A stretch of DNA of 38,415 nucleotides from an uncultured Oscillospiraceae bacterium (GCA_934446565.1 CAKSEO010000026.1:1-38415); one strand, 5' to 3'. Positions 17,617-26,800 are shown, counted from the first letter of the stretch. Notes: generated by a model from the sequence alone, not told the origin. Made by a program: numbers and translations.

Positions 17617-18498
17617 TCAATTGTCCGAATTTGCTTTACTTATGGTATCAAGAAGCTTGTTGAGGTTTTCCTCGCTGTCTATGCCGCCGAGAAGCGGCTC
17701 GCCGACTATGTTTCCGTTTTTATCGATCACATATGTGGTCGGGAACGCCATTATTCCAAGCGAGAACTTGCCTGCGTCGCTTGCGGAATCAAAATAGATA
17801 TTGCGGTATGAAGCACCCTTTGTTTCAAGTATCTGCTTAGCGGTTTCGATGTTCTGTTCGTTGCCGTCCAGGGTTTCAACGTTTATTCCGATAACCTCGC
17901 CGCCCTGTTCGCTTATTCTCTTGTTCAGCTTGTCAAGCTCGCCAAGTTCCGCAACGCAGGGCTTGCAGCCGCTGAACCAGAAGTTCACGACCGTAAATTC
18001 ATTGTTGGAAAACAGGCTGCTGTCGACCTTGTTTCCGTCAAGATCGTATCCGTCAAACTGCGGGAAAGAGTTCGCCGAAGCTGTATCCGACGCTGTATCG
18101 CCCTGCGGAAGCTGCGCTATCTGGTTTTCAATATCGCGTATTTTTTCCGCTCCTGCGCGCAGAGTTTTGTATTCCTCGTCAGTGAACTGATCCTTTGCCT
18201 TTTCAATGGTGTCAAGCAGGAACTCGCCGTAGTTCTTGCTCAGGTCGCTGTCCGTGACGTTTTTGTCCATCGCGCCGAACACCTTTTCCCACAGCTCCTG
18301 GTTTTCGGAGAGTATCTTGTTTTCTTCGTCAAGCAGATCCTGTTCAGTTACAGAGCCGCTGTCCGCAGTCTGGGTATTCTGCGCCGGCTGTGAGGACTGA
18401 CCCTCCTGCCCCGCCTGTGAAGTCTGGCTGCCGCAGGCAGTGAGAGAAATCGCCATAATAAGGCAGGCTGCGATTGCTGTTATCTTTTTTCTGTTCAT
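17617..18498 (-). CDS. TlpA/ResA-like thioredoxin-fold lipoprotein
   Basis: 293 residues with a lipoprotein signal (ISLTAC, Cys22), then a Gln/Ser-rich linker. A helical region with no known match spans about 50-130. A C-terminal redoxin domain (about 145-290) has the active site FWFSGCKPC (Cys178 and Cys181) and the cis-proline region FPTTYVIDKNGNIVG. Such proteins exchange disulfides outside the membrane. Its ATG overlaps the stop of the upstream polyferredoxin gene by four bases (ATGA), and AAAGGAG precedes it, so the two are translationally coupled. Electrons probably come from that membrane partner; the final substrate is unknown. Confidence 0.92.
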   Translation of the reverse strand: MNRKKITAIAACLIMAISLTACGSQTSQAGQEGQSSQPAQNTQTADSGSVTEQDLLDEENKILSENQELWEKVFGAMDKNVTDSDLSKNYGEFLLDTIEKAKDQFTDEEYKTLRAGAEKIRDIENQIAQLPQGDTASDTASANSFPQFDGYDLDGNKVDSSLFSNNEFTVVNFWFSGCKPCVAELGELDKLNKRISEQGGEVIGINVETLDGNEQNIETAKQILETKGASYRNIYFDSASDAGKFSLGIMAFPTTYVIDKNGNIVGEPLLGGIDSEENLNKLLDTISKANSDN

Positions 18499-19415
18499 TT
18501 GGTTATCTCCTTTGTTTCATCTGAATTGCCGGCTTTATCTCCGGATTTATTTCCGAACCCGTATTTGTAGCATATTGCTCCGGTCGGGCAGGATTTCATG
18601 CACATTCCGCAGCGGATACACTCGGAATGGTTGGGGCTTTTGGTGATGTCAACGTCCATCTTGCAGGCTTTTGCGCAGGCGCCGCAGGAAACGCACTTGC
18701 TCTTGTCAACTTTCATCTGGAAAAGCGAAACATGGTTCAGCAGCGCATAAACTGCTCCCAGGGGGCAGATCCATTTGCAGAACGGCCGGTAAATAAACAT
18801 ACTTGCCGTGACAACCGCCAGCAGAACGCCGGTTTTCCAGGAGAACAGCGCTCCGAGAGCGCTGCGTATGCCCTCGTTTGCTATCGCCAGCGGAATAGCG
18901 CCCTCCACAACTCCCTGCGGGCATATATACTTGCAGAAGAACGGGTCGCCCATTCCAAGCTCGTTTACAACGATCAGCGGTAGCATTATAACAAAAACTG
19001 CCAGTATTACATATTTCAAATACCTCAGCGGCTTCAGCTTTCTGGTGGACAGCTTCGGCACCGGGATCTTATGCAGAAGCTCCTGAAGCCAGCCGAAAGG
19101 GCACAGAAAGCCGCAGATGAATCGTCCCAGAAGTACTCCCATAAGAATGAGCGAACCTGTGATGTAATAGGAAAATTTGAATTTCGACGAGCCTATGACC
19201 GCCTGAAATGCGCCGATGGGACACGCTCCGGCGGCTCCGGGGCAGGAATAGCAGTTAAGTCCCGGAACGCAGGCGTATTTCCCTTTTCCCTGATATAACG
19301 TTCCCTTAAAGAAATTCGGCAGGTGGATATTTGTCAGTATTGCGGCTGCCGCTTGTATCAGCCAACGGAAACGGGCAAGGAAACATATCTTTTTCGTTTT
19401 TTTCTTCTTATCCAA
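18495..19415 (-). CDS. NapH-type membrane polyferredoxin (4Fe-4S binding protein)
   Basis: 306 residues with several membrane spans (about 85-105, 132-150, 195-212). Three membrane-border cysteine motifs are CGFLCPFG (101-108), CKYICPQG (161-168) and CKWICPLG (213-220). A Cys-rich segment lies at 49-65. Two C-terminal ferredoxin clusters are CVSCGACAKAC (241-251) and CIRCGMCMKSC (266-276). Proteins of this family move electrons across or along the membrane. Between a CXXC peptide and a TlpA lipoprotein it probably feeds reducing power to the outer redoxin. The start is TTG at 19415, overlapping the end of the CXXC peptide gene by eight bases; it ends overlapping the next start. Confidence 0.9.
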   Translation of the reverse strand: MDKKKKTKKICFLARFRWLIQAAAAILTNIHLPNFFKGTLYQGKGKYACVPGLNCYSCPGAAGACPIGAFQAVIGSSKFKFSYYITGSLILMGVLLGRFICGFLCPFGWLQELLHKIPVPKLSTRKLKPLRYLKYVILAVFVIMLPLIVVNELGMGDPFFCKYICPQGVVEGAIPLAIANEGIRSALGALFSWKTGVLLAVVTASMFIYRPFCKWICPLGAVYALLNHVSLFQMKVDKSKCVSCGACAKACKMDVDITKSPNHSECIRCGMCMKSCPTGAICYKYGFGNKSGDKAGNSDETKEITK

Positions 19416-19551
19416 TTCCTACACACTCCATACACAGCCGTATCGCCTTTGACAGAACAGTTTCCGCCTCTCCGCGCCATATTCCGAAACATATCATCAA
19501 TATTCCGGCAAGCAGCAGAAGCGACTGTACAAGCGCTTTTTTTCTTGTCAT
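19408..19551 (-). CDS. CXXC-motif membrane micropeptide, CD1871A-family-like
   Basis: A 47-residue frame starts at the ATG at 19551, nine bases after GGAGG. It is one transmembrane helix (QSLLLLAGILMICFGIW) followed by a short tail ending CMECVGIG, so it carries a CXXC pair at the C-terminus. This length, the layout and the position directly before a 4Fe-4S membrane protein match the small CXXC proteins known from Clostridia as the CD1871A family (assignment from memory). It is likely a redox relay or assembly partner for the polyferredoxin. It is first in the three-gene operon. A possible extended -10 (TGATATAAT on the minus strand) lies at 19581-19589. Confidence 0.8.
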   Translation of the reverse strand: MTRKKALVQSLLLLAGILMICFGIWRGEAETVLSKAIRLCMECVGIG

Positions 19552-19656
19552 GATTTTATCCTCCGTTCTTTGATGATATGATTATATCACAGGGAGTATA
19601 AATTTTCTGTTAAGCGGAAATTAACACAAATTTTATCTGAATGTGCTATAATATAA

Positions 19657-19818
19657 GGTAACCTCTAAAAACCTCCTTCACGGCAGATTTCTATGACTTA
19701 TATCATCTGCTGCGTTACCAAACCTTGAAATACATACAGTATTACTGCGGTTTGGTGCCTTGCATCTGATATAAGTCATATACGAAATCTGCTCGTGTCC
19801 CGGTTTTTAGAGGCTACC
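19657..19818 (+). mobile_element. Complete 162-bp MITE
   Basis: Terminal inverted repeats GGTAACCTCTAAAAACC (19657-19673) and GGTTTTTAGAGGCTACC (19802-19818) differ at one base. They are flanked on both sides by ATAA, a likely 4-bp target duplication. Inner inverted repeats (AGATTT...GACTTATATCA and TGATATAAGTC...AAATCT) extend the foldback. There is no coding capacity, so it needs a transposase in trans. It lies between the redox operon and the response regulator, 28 bases before the latter's start. Confidence 0.85.
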
Positions 19819-19846
19819 ATAAATACTATTATAATGGAGGGTAAAA

Positions 19847-20524
19847 ATGCGCTTACTTGTTGTTGAAGATGAAAAATCCCTGCGGGACGATATCACGAAA
19901 AAGCTGCGTCTGGACGGCTATGAAGCAGACTCCTGCGGCGATGGCAATGAGGCCCGCGAGCTGCTTGCAGTCGAGCGTTACGACCTGGTCCTGCTTGATA
20001 TCAACCTGCCCGGCGTGGACGGAATGACCATACTGCGGGAATTTCGGGCAGTGAACTATGAAACTCCCGTGCTTATCCTTTCCGCACGCAGCGAAACAAC
20101 GGACAAAGTGGAGGGACTGGACGCAGGTGCGAACGACTACCTGTCCAAACCGTTCCATCTGGCGGAGCTTGAGGCACGCATACGCAGCCTGACGCGCCGT
20201 CAGTTCATTCAGCGCGATGTCTGCCTGAAATGCGGAAAACTTGTTTACGATACCCGGACAAGGATTGCTTCAGTTGACGGCGCACCGGTCGCACTTACAC
20301 GAAAGGAGACCGGAGTGCTTGAATATCTCATGCTGCACGAGGGCCGCCCGGTAAGCCAGGAGGAGCTTATTGAACACGTCTGGGATGGAAGTGTGGACAG
20401 CTTCAGTAATTCGATACGCGTTCACATTTCGGCTCTGCGCAGGAAACTACGCGCTGCGCTTGGGTACGACCCGGTCGTGAACCGTGTCGGAGAGGGCTAT
20501 GTGATAGGGGGAGACAACAAATGA
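19847..20524 (+). CDS. OmpR-family response regulator
   Basis: The 225-residue protein has a receiver domain with acidic pocket E7/D8, phospho-acceptor Asp51 (LLDINLPG), Ser79 and Lys101 (LSKPF). A C-terminal winged helix follows (about 125-222), with VALTRKETGVLEYLM, NSIRVHISALRRKL and NRVGEGYVI. GGAGGGTAAAA precedes the ATG. It overlaps the kinase gene by four bases (ATGA). It is divergent from the redox operon at 19551, so that operon is a reasonable candidate target, by inference only. Confidence 0.95.
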   Translation: MRLLVVEDEKSLRDDITKKLRLDGYEADSCGDGNEARELLAVERYDLVLLDINLPGVDGMTILREFRAVNYETPVLILSARSETTDKVEGLDAGANDYLSKPFHLAELEARIRSLTRRQFIQRDVCLKCGKLVYDTRTRIASVDGAPVALTRKETGVLEYLMLHEGRPVSQEELIEHVWDGSVDSFSNSIRVHISALRRKLRAALGYDPVVNRVGEGYVIGGDNK

Positions 20525-21681
20525 AAAGACTGTCACTGCAATGGCGGATAACCCTGCTGACAGCTCTGCTGATCGCAGGGACCTGTATATGCCTTAATCT
20601 TCTGCTTTATCATTCAGGAGCTGTCAGCATTGATTCGCTCAATGGGTTTGTATTTGAATATACGCCGGAATCCTCCGAAGATCCGGACGGTCTCGCGATT
20701 GAGATATCGGACAGTCAGATGGCGGAATTTATCAGCCGGTTTTCAGATGAAGCATATGATGTAAAGACGGATTTCGGGCGGAAGGGCTGGCTGATAACGG
20801 TTGCAGTGACTATTGCCAGCGCCGCAATAGCCTACTTCGTCAGCGGACAGGCGCTGAAACCGCTGAGAGAGCTTTCACGGCAGGCTGAAAAGATAGATCA
20901 GGACAGCATCTCGGACATACGGCTCAATGAGGACACTGTAAAGGAATTCCGGCAGCTCAGTGTTTCGGTGAACCTGATGCTCGACCGGCTTTCGGAATCG
21001 TTCGCAATGCAGCGCCAGTTTTCCGGGAATGCCGCACATGAACTTCGCACCCCTCTTGCAATAATGCAGACAAAGCTGGAGCTTTTTGCCGCAGAGCATA
21101 AAAATTTGGAAGGCGATACGGCTGAACTTGTCCGATCGCAGGCAGAGCAGCTTGACAGGCTTTCCAGGCTGGTGCATACGCTTCTTGAAATGAGCAATCT
21201 CAGTTCGGCGCCGCGCTCTGAACGCATTGAACTTGCGCCTCTCGTAGAGGAGATCATCACTGACCTTACTCCTCTTGCCAGCCAGAATGATATAACAATG
21301 GAACAGGACTGCGACAACGTCGTCATAACAGGCAGCGACGCGCTGATATATCGGCTGGTGTTCAATCTTATTGAAAATGCAGTCAAGTATAACCGGCGTG
21401 GCGGTTCTGTCAGCGTTTCGGTGCATAAGGAGAACAACGTTGTGGTCGTCAGAGTTTCCGATACCGGCTGCGGGATACCGGAGGAGTACCGTGAAAGCAT
21501 ATTTCAGCCTTTTTTCCGTGTGGATAAGTCGAGAAGCCGGCAGATGGGCGGCGTTGGACTCGGGCTTGCGCTCGTGCATGAAATTGCGGTGCTTCACGGC
21601 GGCTCCGTCCGCGCAGAGCCTGGAAATAAAGTCGGCACCGTGTTCATTGTGACGTTGCCTGCCGGAGACGATCCCTGCTGA
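20521..21681 (+). CDS. Sensor histidine kinase
   Basis: 386 residues. Two membrane spans (about 10-30 and 90-108) enclose a short 60-residue extracellular sensor region. HAMP-like residues 108-160 follow, with VSGQALKPLRELS. The DHp helix contains the H-box NAAHELRTPLA (His173). The ATPase domain shows the N-box LVFNLIENAVKYN, DTGCGIP and GGVGLGLALVHEIA. It is coupled to the response regulator gene by a four-base overlap. The signal sensed is not evident. Confidence 0.95.
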   Translation: MKRLSLQWRITLLTALLIAGTCICLNLLLYHSGAVSIDSLNGFVFEYTPESSEDPDGLAIEISDSQMAEFISRFSDEAYDVKTDFGRKGWLITVAVTIASAAIAYFVSGQALKPLRELSRQAEKIDQDSISDIRLNEDTVKEFRQLSVSVNLMLDRLSESFAMQRQFSGNAAHELRTPLAIMQTKLELFAAEHKNLEGDTAELVRSQAEQLDRLSRLVHTLLEMSNLSSAPRSERIELAPLVEEIITDLTPLASQNDITMEQDCDNVVITGSDALIYRLVFNLIENAVKYNRRGGSVSVSVHKENNVVVVRVSDTGCGIPEEYRESIFQPFFRVDKSRSRQMGGVGLGLALVHEIAVLHGGSVRAEPGNKVGTVFIVTLPAGDDPC

Positions 21682-21694
21682 TAAATTGTTTTTT

Positions 21695-21711
21695 GCTTTT
21701 CAGAGGTTCCC
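21695..21711 (+). repeat. Orphan transposon/MITE end, right orientation
   Basis: GCTTTTCAGAGGTTCCC followed by ATAA resembles the right end of the MITE at 19802. It starts 13 bases after the kinase stop. Confidence 0.5.
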
Positions 21712-21713
21712 AT

Positions 21714-21754
21714 AATAAAGGGAATACACGCGGTAATTAGGAACGCCCTTTATT
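21714..21754. terminator. Shared terminator of convergent kinase and TetR operons
   Basis: AATAAAGGG and CCCTTTATT form a 9-bp stem. The right arm contains the TAA stop codon of the leftward gene ending at 21750. It could act in both directions. Confidence 0.55.
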
Positions 21755-22196
21755 CAGTATGCCCCTGTGGAACGAGACCCTTGATAAAATTCACCCAGAA
21801 CAAAATGCCAGCGGAACCCAGGGCGCAGCCAAGCCCCGTATAGAACACTGCAATAAAAAATTCAGGCGCAAGTCCGGAATTTCTTAGCCATATACCGCCG
21901 CTCATCATGAATGCCATAATGAGATAGGATTTCAGGTCGAAAAAGTTCCAGACAGGTCTTGTTTCCTGTGGATAAGAGCGTATCCTTTTCGTATGCCTGA
22001 CGCTCATTCGGTAGAACATAAACCCGAACACACAGAATACCACAATCGACAGCAGTATGTGGACTGCCGAGATCTCATCAAGCCTGATATAAGACAACAC
22101 CCCAAGGCGTGCAACATTGAATCCTGCCGCCAGCCATACGGACCCGGCAATCGCCAGCAGCGCGCGTTTATTTACATGGTAGAAAGGACGTTTCAT
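21750..22196 (-). CDS. Membrane protein of unknown function (four spans)
   Basis: 148 residues with hydrophobic stretches at about 12-33, 42-62, 90-107 and 112-138. A basic loop (SVRHTKRIRSYPQETR) is likely on the cytosolic side. No family was recognised. The start overlaps the stop of the upstream membrane gene by four bases, so the two are probably co-translated and may form a complex. It is the last gene of the TetR-led operon. Confidence 0.8.
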   Translation of the reverse strand: MKRPFYHVNKRALLAIAGSVWLAAGFNVARLGVLSYIRLDEISAVHILLSIVVFCVFGFMFYRMSVRHTKRIRSYPQETRPVWNFFDLKSYLIMAFMMSGGIWLRNSGLAPEFFIAVFYTGLGCALGSAGILFWVNFIKGLVPQGHTE

Positions 22197-22879
22197 CCGG
22201 CTGCCTCGCTTTCGTTTCTATCGGCATTCCGCATGGAATTGAACCCTATCAGTACAGTCCAGACGTAGGCGCAGGTCTTGGGGATCATCAGCATACCTAT
22301 CAGCGGAACTGCGTCCGCCCAGAGCACCACTGGAATGTAGAAGCCGAAACTAAGCACTATTGTGAGCCACAGAAACCGGAATTCACGGTCGCCGTTCTGC
22401 CTAGCGCTTCTGAATGTCAGAATTATTATCAGCAATCCGAGCAGCGCAAATGGAATATTGCGGAAGATGCCCCAGGAAAGCGGGGCGTCGGGGCTTGTCC
22501 ATTCGTTCTGCGGCATAAGGCAGAGGATGACCCGCAGAGCCGAAAGTCCCCATACTGCCGCTGTTATTCCGCGCTTTCCAGTGATTTTGTATCGGCAGCG
22601 CCAGACGTAGTACAGAAGCACATAGAATGCCGTCATCGTCACGGAGGTGATAAGTTTGCCGATTCCAAGAGCGGCGGTGTAGCTTTCAAGACCGGTGGTG
22701 CAGAGCGCAACCGCCCTCGGCACCAGGTGGAACGAGTCCCCCGCGCCGAGCGTCACCGCCATAATTCCGTATAGGAGATACTGTTTCCTCCCCTTGCTTT
22801 TGCAGATCATGATTACTCCGAGGGTTATCACGGTTAAAAGATATATTACATCAAATGTGGTTTCAAATATAGCCTGCAT
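22193..22879 (-). CDS. Multi-span membrane protein of unknown function
   Basis: 228 residues with about seven hydrophobic segments spread over the whole length. Conserved-looking polar spots are GDSFHLVPR (about 47-55) and LMPQNEW (about 120-126). AGGAG lies before the ATG. It is 17 bases downstream of the TetR gene and four-base-overlapped with the next gene, so it is part of one operon under the TetR operator. A small-molecule transport or resistance role would be typical for a TetR neighbour, but no transporter signature is visible. Confidence 0.8.
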   Translation of the reverse strand: MQAIFETTFDVIYLLTVITLGVIMICKSKGRKQYLLYGIMAVTLGAGDSFHLVPRAVALCTTGLESYTAALGIGKLITSVTMTAFYVLLYYVWRCRYKITGKRGITAAVWGLSALRVILCLMPQNEWTSPDAPLSWGIFRNIPFALLGLLIIILTFRSARQNGDREFRFLWLTIVLSFGFYIPVVLWADAVPLIGMLMIPKTCAYVWTVLIGFNSMRNADRNESEAAG

Positions 22880-22896
22880 ATTAATTCTCCTTTTGT

Positions 22897-23454
22897 TCAG
22901 CGGTATAATAAACGGTCAAGGATTTCAGTCAGGACGGTGCAGTCCGGCTTGCCGTTTATTATGGAAATCGTGATGGTGTCGAGTATGTGCCCGATAAGGT
23001 CTTCCTCGCGGAATGTTTCTGAAAAGATGCTGCGGTCAACGTTTTTGTCTTCCCGCAGGGCTGCGTGGAGTTCACTGCGGATTTTACCGAAGCAGCGCTC
23101 CATCATGCCGCGTGCCTTTCCCTTTGCCGACCCGGCGACCGATATAGCGTGCGCCGCCAGAAAATCCGGATAGTCTTTCAGTTTCTCAACGATATGCGCA
23201 TAGGTCTGCGTTACATACTGCGAAAATCTGACCCCGCTGTCCGGTGCGCTTTTTTCCAGAATGTCCTGCCACACACTTTCTATTGCGGCAACGACCAGTT
23301 CGTCCTTGTCTGAATAGTAATTGTACAGCGTTCCCAGAGCAATTCCACACTCCTTCGCCAGAGCCCGCATATTCAGTGCCGGAAGTCCTTTTTCAGAGAC
23401 TATTTTCCGACTGACTCTCATAATTTCCTCTCTTGATGTATTAGGTGGATTCAT
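22897..23454 (-). CDS. TetR/AcrR-family transcriptional regulator
   Basis: 185 residues from the ATG at 23454, which has GGAGG eight bases upstream; the upstream in-frame ATG at 23478 lies inside the operator and lacks a site. The N-terminal helix-turn-helix (about 26-52) contains LNMRALAKECGIALGTLYNYY, split as usual into recognition helix and YxYF-like turn. The helical ligand domain follows. A perfect palindrome right downstream of its own -10 box implies autorepression, extending to the two membrane genes behind it. Confidence 0.93.
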   Translation of the reverse strand: MNPPNTSREEIMRVSRKIVSEKGLPALNMRALAKECGIALGTLYNYYSDKDELVVAAIESVWQDILEKSAPDSGVRFSQYVTQTYAHIVEKLKDYPDFLAAHAISVAGSAKGKARGMMERCFGKIRSELHAALREDKNVDRSIFSETFREEDLIGHILDTITISIINGKPDCTVLTEILDRLLYR

Positions 23455-23465
23455 CAGCGTTACCT

Positions 23466-23490
23466 CCAAAATGAACATTGTTCATTTTGG
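23466..23490. promoter_or_regulatory. TetR operator, perfect 25-bp palindrome
   Basis: The arms CCAAAATGAACA and TGTTCATTTTGG are fully complementary around one central base. The site begins next to the -10 box, covers the expected transcription start and overlaps the ribosome site GGAGG by two bases. A bound repressor would block initiation. Confidence 0.88.
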
Positions 23491-23519
23491 ATTATATCAC
23501 TATTTTTCCGGAATGTCAA
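23491..23519 (-). promoter_or_regulatory. Consensus promoter of the TetR operon
   Basis: On the minus strand, TTGACA (23519-23514), 17 bases and TATAAT (23496-23491) form a perfect sigma-A promoter abutting the operator. The roughly 200 bases from 23520 to 23728 hold no supportable gene. Confidence 0.9.
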
Positions 23520-23728
23520 GAGGAAAATATCTGAATTGATAAAGATATGTCAGAAGAAAAGAAATGCGACAGGAACTACAAGGAGTCGACGGTAAAGCTG
23601 GCGCTGAAAACATGAATAAATCGAGCGAGCCGGTCAGGAACGAAGGCACACGGAACAGCAGGCTGCAAAGAACGGCGGCGTCTGCCGTTGCACCGAAATA
23701 TTCTGGAAACAAAATATGTATTGGTGTG

Positions 23729-23763
23729 CTATAATGATATATGATATCATGTATTCGTCCGGC
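23729..23763 (+). other. Att-like half site upstream of the flagellin promoter
   Basis: CTATAATGAT, then the palindrome ATGATATCAT, then GTATTCGTCCGGC match the left arm and core of the site at 12151. The right arm (GTCATTATAGT) is absent, replaced by ACGCTGTCGATC. It lies 46 bases before the flagellin -35 box. It is compatible with the opposite hybrid site of the 3993 junction type; other explanations are a shared operator or small repeat. Confidence 0.4.
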
Positions 23764-23809
23764 ACGCTGTCGATCAATTCAATCGTGTATGCAAAATAGC
23801 ATTCTGTAC

Positions 23810-23838
23810 TTGACAAGTCCATTTTCTTATAGTATAAT
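23810..23838 (+). promoter_or_regulatory. Sigma-A promoter of the giant flagellin
   Basis: TTGACA (23810-23815), 17 bases and TATAAT (23833-23838) form a perfect vegetative consensus. No sigma-28 type element (TAAA...GCCGATAA) is seen, although flagellins usually depend on one. Confidence 0.85.
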
Positions 23839-23876
23839 ATTAAGTAATAAAATGGTATTTGGTGGAGGTATAGGCT

Positions 23877-26800
23877 TTGAAAATGATAAACGACGGATCA
23901 ACTATCGTCGATAAGATGAATCAATCGCGCTTCAAGCTGACGAAAGCGTACAAAAAGCTCAGTTCCGGAAACCGCATAAATTCTGCGACAGACGACGCTG
24001 CAGGGCTCGCGATATCTGAAAAGCTGCGCGCCATAGACCGTGGACTACGGCAGGGTCAGCGCAACATAAACGATGGCATAAGCTACCTTGACACAGTAGA
24101 CGGCTGCGCACAGGAACTCCACAGCATGCTCCACCGCATGAAAGAACTCGCTGTAGAATCCGTGAACGGCACCTACAGCCGCATCGACCGCGAAGCGCTG
24201 GACCTCGAATATCAGCAGCTCATCGATGAGATAGGTCAGGTCACTGACTCCGCTGAGTTCAACGGACTTCCTCTGTTCGAAAAGCACCTCCCGGAGTACG
24301 AAAAGGACTGCGGGGCGATAACCCACGACCAATACACCACAATAGACAGCAGCAACTCTCCACTCACAATAGGCTACACCAAAAACGGCAGAGACTACGA
24401 GTGCACCATCGATATACCCGCCGGAAAATACACCGCCGAGGAGCTTGCCGACCAGATAGACACAACATTGTGGGACAAGGACAAATCACTCATAATAGGA
24501 GTGAACACCGACAAGCAGCTCACCATGCAGTGCGAGGGCGGACAGATCAACTACATTTCAGGAAATGGCGCTTCCCTGTTCTACGATACCATTATCGGCA
24601 ACTCCAAGGGCTATCTGCTCGGCATAACCAATTTCTATAACGATTCCATAACAATTCCGATAAACGCGGGCGCCAATGATGTCATCGAATTCCGGCTGGG
24701 CAACACAGACGACACCAAATATACCCTCCGGCTGGATCCCGGCAGCTACACCCGCCCGAAGCTGGTGGAGCATATAAACGAAAAGATACGGCAGGCGGGG
24801 CTTCCCTGCGATGTCGAGGCAGTTATGGAAACCTCCCCGGATGGCAGAAACGTCATCGGCATCAAAAGCGATATGACCATGACGGGGCTTTCCGGCAACT
24901 TCTTAAAAATAGACGGAATAAGCTCGCCGATATACGATATCGCAAAGTACAGCGACCTTGTCAACAGCGAGGCTGAGCTGCTCGGCACACGCAGGCTCAC
25001 CGCGGGCATTGAGATAGAACGCGGCAGAAACGATTACTTCATACTGGACGCCGGCTGGTACGACTCCGATGGAAACGCCCACCAGGAAAAGCTGCGTATC
25101 GACCTGCTGGACGCCGGGGAAAACCTCCGCTCCTACACCAGCGCGGATTCCGTAGCCGACCGTATACGCGAGCAGCTTGCGAAATACGACTGCCCGATAA
25201 ACGTTGAAACGAAAAACGGCGCTCTCCGGTTCACCACTCTGCAATACGGCAAGGAATGCAAGATAAAGCTGGATACGTCCAGCGTACCCAGCAAGTACAT
25301 GGTCTACGACCTGTTCGACGACGCGGCGTTATCCGTGCTCACTCCGGGCGTACCACGCTCAAAATTCACCCCCGCGTCCCTCACCTGCTATAAGGAGCTG
25401 GACGCCAGCATCGTTATTCCTGAAAATCACAATCAGCTAACGTTCGAGATAACCTCCGAAAACAACGGCGTGGAATCCAAAACTACGCTGCGCTTCGATA
25501 TCCCAAAGGGAACGTACACCCGGGCTCAGCTCCAGACAAAACTCAACGAAATGCTCGCCGCAGACCACCCCGCCCTCAAGGACAAGCTGACGTTTTCAAT
25601 AGGAAACACTCTGTCTCTCAGCGCAAACCGTGCAGACGGCTGGGATATAGTTTCCATCACAGCCAAGGACGACACTGCTTACAGCCGTCTTATCAAAGGA
25701 CCAAACCTCTACGATAATCTGGACGCGTCCCATGCCATCGGTCAGGAGGAGGCGCTGACTTCGCTGAGCGATACCGACCCAACCACCGGAAGGAGCTCCA
25801 CTCAGGCGACCGCCGGGAAAACCACCCCCAAAGTCACCTACGAAAACGCGTCCATCACAAAATCAGAGCAGCAGTCCGACAAGCTGCTGAAATATTCGAC
25901 AGCATCCATCAGCAACAAGCCTGGTGTTACCATCGTCACCCCCGGTCACGAAAGCGAACCGGGTAACCCGGATTATACCCATCCTGAGCCTGCCGAATGC
26001 AAGCTCAGCAATGTGCTTTCACAGTTCAACACGATGGGGACGTCGCAGCGGGACATACAGTTCAGCTTTGATGTAGTTGACAAAACCGGATACAGCAAGT
26101 CCTACTCCATCACTATCCCGAAAGGCTCGACCGCCAACCAGGCGATCAAGAAAATGAGTCAGGATCTCGGCGAGGCTATCACTGTTTCCGCCGATGGGAG
26201 CGACCTGAAATTCGTTACCACCAAAAAGGGCGAGAACACCACGTTCACGAACCTCTCTGGTAACCTGATGCAGACTGAGTCCAAAAGCAGCCTTGCGAAC
26301 CGGTCGGACGCAGTTATCGACGGAGATAATGTGTATATCCCCGCCAAAATGACCGTCAAGGACGCTTCCACTCATATCCCGCTCACCGTTGATCCCACAA
26401 ACGACCGGTTCGTGTTCACCGCCGGCGGGCACAGCTACGACCTGCGGCTTGAAAACAAGACCTACAGCAGCCTTGCCGACCTCGCTGCGGAAATAAACTC
26501 CAAGATATCCCAGGCTGACAGTGGCATCCCGGCAACGAAAGTGACCGCAAACGGTGGCTCGCTGGAGTTCTCCGGACCGCCAAAAGAGACCGGCGGCATC
26601 AGCATTTCCAGCGCCAGCACCTGCCCGCTGGATAAGAAGAAAATCACGCACAATATTGAAAACTCCAATTATTACAACCCAGCGACCGGCTGTGAGGAAA
26701 CTCCCGCGTCCATAACTCTCTCCTCGGTGGACAGCCACATGCCGCTCACCATCGACGGCACCAACAATACTATCTCGATGGACTACACCTACCCTGACGC

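Noticed and set aside
20875..21597. 240-codon minus-strand frame within the histidine kinase gene
   Set aside because: The kinase has all its motifs in order on the plus strand; the antisense frame has no ribosome site.
23547..23615. Short frame MSEEKKCDRNYKESTVKLAL with some likeness to the start of IS3 OrfA transposases
   Set aside because: Only 22 codons, no ribosome site, and no continuing similarity in any frame afterwards; too little to call an IS remnant.
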